This document shows, in pieces, positions 1-3,829 of a DNA stretch of 5,544 nucleotides (the first letter of the stretch is position 1; each line of letters begins with the position of its first letter). Below the pieces are notes generated by a model. That model saw only the letters and a list, made by a program, of their open reading frames with translations, searched no databases and was not told the DNA's origin. This DNA is from Comamonadaceae bacterium (GTDB lineage Bacteria; Pseudomonadota; Gammaproteobacteria; Burkholderiales; Burkholderiaceae): assembly GCA_947505915.1 (NCBI GenBank), contig CANNNH010000119.1, forward strand, positions 1-5,544, read 5' to 3'. The position numbers and the translations under genes were made by a program.

Positions 1-666
1 CCAGAGCAACAACGTTGGTATGGCGGTGAAACTATTTCACTGGGCATTGGACAAGGCTACAACGCCTTCACAATGCTACAACTGGCCAGCGCCACCAGCA
101 CATTGGCCAATGGTGGCATTTACCGCAAACCTCGTTTGGTCATGGCCACACAAGATCCCATTCAACGCGTAGACCGCGCAGTTGCCGGAGAAGAACCCAT
201 CAATTTAGGCTTCAAGCCAGAAAACGTAGCCGTGGTGCATCAAGGCTTGATCGGTGTGGCCAAAGAGGGCACAGCTGCTCGTGTGTTTGCTGGCACACCT
301 TATCAAAGTGCCGGCAAAACAGGCACAGCACAAGCCGTGACCATTGGGCAAAAAGACAAATACAACGCCAGCAAGTTGGACGAGCATCAACGCGATCATG
401 CTTTGTACATGGCTTTTGCGCCCGCAGAGAACCCCCAAATTGCATTGGCCATCGTGGTCGAAAACGCAGGCTTCGGTGCCGCTCAAGCCGCACCCATTGC
501 CAGACGCATTTTTGATTATTGGTTAGTGGGTGACTACCCCAGCTTACAAGACATTGAAGCGTCTCAAAAAGGTTTGGCTTCAACGCCCATCGGTGTCAAA
601 AGACGCAAGGAAGATATTCAACTTGCGCCAAGTGAAGGCGTGGTGGGCGGCGTGAAAAGCCGCTGA
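1..666 (+). CDS. mrdA: Penicillin-binding protein 2 (peptidoglycan D,D-transpeptidase), C-terminal part, 5' truncated by window edge
   Basis: Reading frame 1 is open from the first base and ends at TGA 664-666, giving the last 221 residues. The methionine at 73 is internal, not a start. PBP2 cross-links peptidoglycan during lateral wall growth in rod-shaped cells, acting in the periplasm from an inner-membrane anchor together with RodA and MreBCD. Seen here: the family signature GETISLGIGQGYN near the fragment start, followed by the QLA..ATLANGG-type helix, and the third active-site motif KTGTAQ (codons from 316), which lines the beta-lactam/substrate pocket. The catalytic SxxK and SxN motifs lie upstream, outside the window. 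The C-terminal extension after the domain (RRKEDIQLAPSE region) is polar and probably unstructured. Arginine codons are mostly CGC/CGT, as expected for a beta-proteobacterial core gene. The next gene is convergent, so no rodA follows directly. I am confident of the PBP2 assignment over FtsI because of the GIGQGYN and KTGTAQ context. Confidence 0.93.
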   Translation, partial: PEQQRWYGGETISLGIGQGYNAFTMLQLASATSTLANGGIYRKPRLVMATQDPIQRVDRAVAGEEPINLGFKPENVAVVHQGLIGVAKEGTAARVFAGTPYQSAGKTGTAQAVTIGQKDKYNASKLDEHQRDHALYMAFAPAENPQIALAIVVENAGFGAAQAAPIARRIFDYWLVGDYPSLQDIEASQKGLASTPIGVKRRKEDIQLAPSEGVVGGVKSR

Positions 667-691
667 TCTAACAGATCAGATCATTGCGGCT
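658..691 (-). terminator. Hairpin between convergent mrdA and Bug genes, likely terminator for the minus strand
   Basis: AGCCGC (658-663) plus TGATCT (664-669) pair with AGATCA (673-678) and GCGGCT (686-691). The loop is AAC and one side has a 7-nt bulge (679-685), giving 12 pairs in total. The structure overlaps both stop codons, which are only 14 bases apart. Read on the minus strand the GC-rich base of the stem is followed by four T residues (complement of 655-658), so it could end the cupin-Bug transcript. On the plus strand no T tract follows, so termination of mrdA is less certain. Confidence 0.5.
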
Positions 692-1676
692 CAATGCCGG
701 CCCGCTTGGCAACGCCCGCCCATTTCTGATAATCGCTCTTGATCAAATTGGCAAACTCAAGGGGCGAACTGCCCACTGGCTCAGCACCTTCAGACGCCAG
801 CTTTTCTCTGATCTCTTTGCTTTGCAAAGCCTTGACCATCTCTGCATTGAGGGTTTGAATAATTGCGGGCGGTGTGCCAGCTGGCGCCACCAAGCCATAC
901 CACTGCAAAGAAACATAGTTGGGCACACCTGCTTCCATCACGGTGGGCACATCTGGCAGGATGTCCAAGCGTTTGTTCCCCGACACAGCCAGCGCGCGAA
1001 CTTTGCCAGATTGAATGTGCGGCATGACTGTGAGGGCGTTTGAGAACATGCCATTGACCTGTCCACCCAACAAGTCGGTCACTGCTGGCGAGGTGCCTTT
1101 GTAAGGGACATGCAACGCTTGAATGCCAGCCATGTAATTGAACAATTCCATCGACATGTGCGGCGAGGTGCCAACACCTGCACTGGCGTAGTTGAGTGCA
1201 CTCGCATCTTTTTTGCCCAACGCAATCCAATCACGCAAATTGTTAGCCTTCACACTCGGATGAATGACAAAAATATTGGGGGCTGTAGCAGCTAAGGAAA
1301 TGGGGGCGAAATCTTTGATGGGGTCGTAGTTCACCTTCTTGTACAAAATAGGATTCAAGACCAAAGGGCTGGGTACAAACAACAAGGTGTAGCCATCTGC
1401 GGGTGCGTTCGCTACGGCCTCAATACCAATTAAGTTGCCAGCGCCTGGTTTGTTTTCCACATAAAAGCTTTGACCCAATGCGCTGGTAAATGCTTTTGCA
1501 AGCAATCTACCAATGATGTCCGTGCCACCGCCCGGAGCCGAGGGCACCACAATCTTGACGGGCTTTGCGGGGTAGGTTTGCGCATTCGACTTGCCTGATG
1601 TGAGTAACAGCAGCCCCGATAAAACGACCAGAGGCAAGAGCATTCGGCGCATGCCGTGTTGTGTGAATTTAGCCAT
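681..1676 (-). CDS. Bug/TctC-family periplasmic solute-binding protein (tripartite tricarboxylate transporter receptor)
   Basis: The product is 331 aa, the usual length for the Bug (Bordetella uptake gene) family. These periplasmic Venus-flytrap proteins bind small carboxylates or related solutes and feed TctAB-type transporters. An N-terminal signal peptide is clear: basic start (about residues 1-11), hydrophobic core LLLPLVVLSGLLLL-like (about 13-26), and probable cleavage near SNAQ before residue 34. The mature start TYPAKPVKIVVPSAPGGGTD is the diagnostic Bug N-terminus, with the PGGGTD loop contacting ligand. Other family hallmarks are DPIKDFAPIS, the YASAGVGTSPHM loop and VPYKG. No tctA/tctB membrane genes are nearby, so this is an orphan receptor, common in Burkholderiales, and the ligand cannot be read from sequence. 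Its ATG overlaps the end of the upstream cupin gene in ATGGCTAA (1669-1676), and no strong Shine-Dalgarno is seen, so translational coupling is likely. An internal ATG at codon 9 is an alternative start but would shorten the basic region. Confidence 0.93.
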   Translation of the reverse strand: MAKFTQHGMRRMLLPLVVLSGLLLLTSGKSNAQTYPAKPVKIVVPSAPGGGTDIIGRLLAKAFTSALGQSFYVENKPGAGNLIGIEAVANAPADGYTLLFVPSPLVLNPILYKKVNYDPIKDFAPISLAATAPNIFVIHPSVKANNLRDWIALGKKDASALNYASAGVGTSPHMSMELFNYMAGIQALHVPYKGTSPAVTDLLGGQVNGMFSNALTVMPHIQSGKVRALAVSGNKRLDILPDVPTVMEAGVPNYVSLQWYGLVAPAGTPPAIIQTLNAEMVKALQSKEIREKLASEGAEPVGSSPLEFANLIKSDYQKWAGVAKRAGIEPQ

Positions 1677-2139
1677 GTGCGTGAAGTGTTTGTTGGTTTA
1701 AATCTATCGGTGTGGCAGCAATCAAAACAAATGCAATGACGCAAGGCTCCGTGCCATTGTTAACCCAATTGTGAATGGTGCCTCTTTGCACCAAAACGTC
1801 GCCCTGTTGCAAGTGAACAATTTGTCCATCGATGTCCATGTCAATCGATCCAGCCATCACAACGGCATAGTCAATGGTTTCGGTTCGATGATTGCGTGGT
1901 GCAACACCTGGGTCGTATTGAACAATCCGAAACACGCTGTCGTCTTTGCCCAAAACAGAAACATCTCTTGTATAACCATCAGCAGGGTCTGAGTTATCGA
2001 CAGGCAGCTTGCCTGTTGACCACACCACACAGCTTTGGTGGAAATCTCTTCTAGAAAGGATGTTGGTGCACAGCTCATCGTGCGAAACAATGGCCTTGCC
2101 ATTTTGATCATGACCTGTCACAACGCGGCGAATTTTCAT
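1669..2139 (-). CDS. Small cupin-domain protein
   Basis: The product is about 156 aa with one C-terminal cupin barrel. Motif 1 is recognisable as G-x5-H-x-T-E followed by an aliphatic strand and G (GVAPRNHRTE...VMAGS). The second metal-binding histidine of the classical G-x5-HxH is replaced by threonine. Motif 2 reads GDVLVQRGTIHNWVN, fitting G-x6-G-x2-H-x3-N. The residues left could still bind a metal, but weakly defined sites are common in cupins of unknown function, so no reaction is assigned. There is no signal peptide, so it is probably cytoplasmic. I prefer the ATG at 2139 because AAAGAG (2148-2153) sits 8 nt upstream. A GTG at 2148 in the same frame (159 aa) overlaps that site and is less likely. 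The gene overlaps the downstream Bug gene by 8 nt, so the two are almost certainly one operon, suggesting a shared role in uptake or metabolism of a small molecule (inference). Confidence 0.85.
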   Translation of the reverse strand: MKIRRVVTGHDQNGKAIVSHDELCTNILSRRDFHQSCVVWSTGKLPVDNSDPADGYTRDVSVLGKDDSVFRIVQYDPGVAPRNHRTETIDYAVVMAGSIDMDIDGQIVHLQQGDVLVQRGTIHNWVNNGTEPCVIAFVLIAATPIDLNQQTLHAHG

Positions 2140-2270
2140 GGGCGACACTCTTTAAAAATTCAAGAACTTTGTTGGCAATGGCTGCCAGCAGATAGCGCCA
2201 TACTACCTTCCCGCAGCAGAGCGAAAGTAGAGAACTGTGAGACTTTGTGAGTGAAGGCTGATAGAGAGGC

Positions 2271-2528
2271 TCAACTCAACAACACGTAACCCTTTTGAAT
2301 CAAACACTCGCGGAATTTGACGATGTTGTAGTTCTGCGACATCTTGGCGTCAATTTGTGACTGAACCTGCTTGTAACAAGCCTGTTTGTCCTGATTGTAT
2401 TTTTCGATATTGACTGTTGAAACTGTGAGTGGGTTGTAATCGCCCAAGCTAGGCGATGACAACAACGCGCCTGTGACACTGCAGCCTTGCAATGCAAACA
2501 GGGCAATTAACAGAAGACTTTTTGGCAT
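2271..2528 (-). CDS. Small secreted lipoprotein of unknown function, paralogue 1
   Basis: The product is 85 aa, with a short signal peptide (KSLLLIALFA) and lipobox LQGC, acylated cysteine C16. It is therefore predicted to be processed by signal peptidase II and anchored in the outer or inner membrane. The mature part has a GDYNPLT motif (29-35), a polar helical segment EKYNQDKQACYKQV, and a strongly conserved end NYNIVKFRECLIQKGYVLLS. Two further cysteines (C51, C75) are kept in the neighbouring paralogue and could form a disulfide in the periplasm (inference). I do not recognise a named family. It starts with ATG at 2528. No clear Shine-Dalgarno precedes it, but TATAAA (minus strand, 2547-2552) lies 18 nt upstream of the start and may be a -10 element. 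The second copy has the same box at 20 nt. The gene lies 131 nt upstream of the cupin start on the same strand, so co-transcription is possible but unproven. Confidence 0.85.
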   Translation of the reverse strand: MPKSLLLIALFALQGCSVTGALLSSPSLGDYNPLTVSTVNIEKYNQDKQACYKQVQSQIDAKMSQNYNIVKFRECLIQKGYVLLS

Positions 2529-2534
2529 GAAAAT

Positions 2535-2562
2535 TTACAATTACTTTTTATAGAAATTGTAA
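2535..2562. promoter_or_regulatory. AT-rich dyad over the putative -10 of lipoprotein gene 1
   Basis: TTACAATT (2535-2542) and AATTGTAA (2555-2562) are perfect 8-bp inverted arms 12 nt apart. The putative minus-strand -10 box TATAAA (2547-2552) lies in the gap. This layout suits a repressor operator, but the region is very AT-rich and such dyads arise easily by chance. No convincing -35 was found. Confidence 0.25.
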
Positions 2563-2653
2563 TTAAAATTCCTTTTTCTTGTATTTCTCTCAACGTGCAC
2601 AAGTGTATTGATTCTGGCGTTTATGCAAGCACTGCACGGCTTACTGACTTGCC

Positions 2654-2687
2654 TTGGGTCGAACTGGGGCAACATGGGTCGACCCAA
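2654..2687. repeat. Palindrome cluster TGGGTCGACCCA in the spacer between the lipoprotein genes
   Basis: TGGGTCGACCCA (2675-2686) is a perfect 12-bp palindrome. TTGGGTCGA (2654-2662) is also an exact inverted match of TCGACCCAA (2679-2687), so the half-site TGGGTC occurs repeatedly here, with another copy near 2700. It could be a protein-binding site or cruciform element. Nothing else in the 282-nt spacer 2529-2810 looks coding. Confidence 0.35.
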
Positions 2688-2761
2688 TCCAACCCCACTC
2701 TGGGTCAAATCACTGGTCATGACTCATACCCTGGATGACTTAACAATTTTTCCGAGTTCGT

Positions 2762-2808
2762 CCAAAGGTCACATTCCATTCCAGCCTAAACATGGATGGA
2801 ACCACCCA
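2762..2808 (+). repeat. 47-bp direct repeat, copy A
   Basis: This segment begins CCAAAGGTCACATTCC and ends GGAACCACCCA. It matches 3138-3184 at 40 of 47 positions without gaps. It lies just beyond the stop codon of the second lipoprotein gene (downstream side on the minus strand). With copy B it brackets that gene. Confidence 0.75.
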
Positions 2809-2810
2809 GA

Positions 2811-3071
2811 TCAACTCAACAACACGTATCCCTTTTCAATCAAACACTGTCTGAACTTCACGATGTTGTAGTTCACAGTCATATCCTTGGACACCTGTGT
2901 CTCAACTTGTTTGAAACACAATTGTTTGTCTGATTTGTACTTCTCAGGATCCACTGATGGAAGAGTCAAAGGGTTGTAATCACCAAAACTCGATGTTTGA
3001 TTGGAAGCCGCACCAATCGAACTACATCCCTGAAGAATCAGTAGTATGAGGATTGGAAGAGTTCTTTTCAC
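2811..3071 (-). CDS. Small secreted lipoprotein of unknown function, paralogue 2
   Basis: The product is 86 aa with signal peptide KRTLPILILLI and lipobox LQGC (C16). From GDYNPLT to the C-terminus it matches the 85-aa neighbour at 38 of 57 positions, including both later cysteines (C52, C76) and the nearly identical end NYNIVKFRQCLIEKGYVLLS. Similarity extends a few bases past the stop codon, showing a DNA duplication, not convergence. The signal peptide and the linker before GDYNPLT have diverged most. The start is GTG (complement of 3069-3071) with no clear ribosome site. TATAAA (minus strand, 3092-3097) is 20 nt upstream, as in copy 1. A 47-bp direct repeat lies on each side of the gene, so it may have arrived or been copied as a cassette. 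Function is unknown, and conservation of the C-terminal block suggests it is the working part. Confidence 0.82.
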   Translation of the reverse strand: MKRTLPILILLILQGCSSIGAASNQTSSFGDYNPLTLPSVDPEKYKSDKQLCFKQVETQVSKDMTVNYNIVKFRQCLIEKGYVLLS

Positions 3072-3137
3072 AAACTGAATCTTAATGATTGTTTATAAAA
3101 ACAACAAGAAAGTTTTTTATGTTTGTATGTGTCTTAC

Positions 3138-3184
3138 CCAAAAGTTACGTTCCATTTCAGCCAAAACATGGGGGGAACCACCCA
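3138..3184 (+). repeat. 47-bp direct repeat, copy B
   Basis: Second copy of the repeat at 2762-2808, 7 substitutions in 47 bp, same orientation, 376 bp apart. It lies about 66 bp upstream of the start of the second lipoprotein gene. The matching stretch stops abruptly after CCACCCA in both copies. Confidence 0.75.
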
Positions 3185-3522
3185 CATAGGACTTGGGTCT
3201 ATTGGTTCACCATGAAATTAACCTACCCCTAAACCTAGGTCTTAGGCTATATAAGCCAAGAACCCATGGAGTAAAAACCTCATAAACAGTGTGTTGTCCG
3301 TTGACTAATACTGGAACCGGTAGAGATTTCGGGTCAAACCAACCGTAAATTTAATTGACGGTAGTCGATTCTGGGAACCAATCTAAAGACCTTCTTGATC
3401 ACCCATCCGGTCAACCTTAATTCCAATACTTAGGTTTGTCAGTGTGTACTTACTTATTGAAATATTTCCTAAATCAAGTTATAGACCCTTACAAACAGAT
3501 CTTGAGGTTTTCTACTGTGACC

Positions 3523-3576
3523 CTCTGTAACACCTGTCTAAGACCGTTTTACACAGGATTACAGACAGTTCCAGAG
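3523..3576 (+). other. Imperfect long hairpin
   Basis: CTCTG (3523-3527), AAC (3529-3531) and TGTCT (3535-3539) pair in order with AGACA (3563-3567), GTT (3568-3570) and CAGAG (3572-3576). One mismatch and one 3-nt bulge interrupt a 13-pair stem, with a 23-nt apical region. It stands 4 nt before an even stronger hairpin, which makes a folded RNA domain plausible. Direction of transcription is unknown. Confidence 0.4.
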
Positions 3577-3580
3577 ACTC

Positions 3581-3609
3581 CAAACGGGGTTGTTTCACAA
3601 CCCCGTTTG
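3581..3609. other. Perfect 13-bp hairpin, terminator-like but without T tract
   Basis: CAAACGGGGTTGT (3581-3593) is the exact reverse complement of ACAACCCCGTTTG (3597-3609), with a 3-nt loop TTC. The GC-rich core would make it very stable in RNA on either strand. The plus-strand sequence after it is ACTTCGTCC and the minus strand also lacks a T run, so it is not a standard intrinsic terminator. It could be an RNA-stability stem, a structural element of a non-coding RNA, or a cruciform protein site. Confidence 0.6.
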
Positions 3610-3723
3610 ACTTCGTCCTTTAGGATTTATTCCACATTGTGAAATCATTGGTTTTATGGGGTTTCCCCCCATCACCCGACCAAAACATCCTTCCATACTC
3701 TAAATACCTACAGTAAATCTTTA

Positions 3724-3803
3724 ACCTCTACTCCCATATACAACTTTTACTGTACTTTTTATCAGAAAGAGTACAGTAAATCACTCATATGGGAGTAAGA
3801 GGT
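3724..3803 (+). promoter_or_regulatory. Long two-part hairpin that buries the polymerase ribosome-binding site
   Basis: The outer stem pairs 3724-3739 with 3787-3803 (core CTCCCATAT / ATATGGGAG) with one bulged A. An internal loop follows (3740-3745 and 3781-3786). The inner stem pairs 3746-3760 with 3766-3780 (TTTACTGTACT / AGTACAGTAAA, one G-U pair) around a 5-nt loop. In RNA this would be a stem of about 31 pairs. Its 3' arm contains AAGAGGT, most of the best Shine-Dalgarno sequence before the polymerase. It may restrain translation or serve as a replication structure. Confidence 0.5.
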
Positions 3804-3805
3804 GA
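3797..3805 (+). promoter_or_regulatory. Strong Shine-Dalgarno AAGAGGTGA with unusual spacing
   Basis: AAGAGGTGA closely matches the anti-Shine-Dalgarno complement, but no ATG, GTG or TTG in the polymerase frame lies 5-12 nt downstream. The TGA inside it is also the upstream in-frame stop (3803-3805). The first usable in-frame start is TTG at 3830, 24 nt away. A small hairpin TTTAC-TGCT-GTAAA (3809-3822) between them would shorten the effective distance to about 10 nt (inference). Confidence 0.45.
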
Positions 3806-3829
3806 ACATTTACTGCTGTAAAACTTGGA

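Larger units (their letters stand above)
3185..3722. other. Non-coding region with several potential structured segments, no convincing gene
   Basis: About 540 nt without a supported protein, tRNA or rRNA gene. Visible structure includes a near-palindrome CTAAACCTAGGTCTTAG (3229-3245), directly followed by a small hairpin GGCT-ATATA-AGCC (3245-3257), ACCGT/ACGGT arms around 3343-3363, and the two stronger hairpins at 3523-3576 and 3581-3609 listed separately. The only plus-strand frame of note (3436-3642) starts with TTG, has no ribosome site, and runs through the hairpins, so it is unlikely to be real. The region may hold a non-coding RNA, a replication or attachment region, or decayed sequence. 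Confidence 0.45.
3709..3822. promoter_or_regulatory. Repeated TACAGTAAA motifs upstream of the polymerase gene
   Basis: TACAGTAAATC occurs at 3709-3719 and again at 3772-3782 in the same direction. The inverted form TTTACTGTA lies at 3746-3754, and a partial inverted copy ATTTACTG with CTGTAAA follows at 3808-3822. Four sites in about 115 bp just before a replication polymerase gene suggest an operator array for autoregulation or iterons for replication initiation (inference). The two direct copies start 63 bp apart, about six helical turns. Confidence 0.45.

Noticed and set aside
205..583. Antisense frames within mrdA and similar frames opposite the Bug, cupin and polymerase genes
   Set aside because: They are shadows of clearly coding frames and have no recognisable domains.
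2203..2230. Hairpin CTACCTTC / GAAAGTAG between the cupin and first lipoprotein genes
   Set aside because: Eight pairs including one G-U and no T tract; too weak to call as a terminator or attenuator.
2608..2871. Plus-strand 87-codon frame between and over the lipoprotein genes
   Set aside because: It starts with a non-ATG codon, contains the 47-bp repeat and palindromes, and its end is antisense to the well-supported second lipoprotein gene.
3310..3395. tRNA-like pieces (CGGTAGAG, GTCGATTC)
   Set aside because: These resemble D-loop and T-loop words, but no acceptor, anticodon or T stem can be paired around them.
3581..3609. Classical rho-independent terminator
   Set aside because: The stem is excellent, but no T tract follows on either strand.
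3436..3642. Plus-strand 68-codon frame in the non-coding region
   Set aside because: It needs a TTG start, has no ribosome site, resembles no known protein, and overlaps both strong hairpins.
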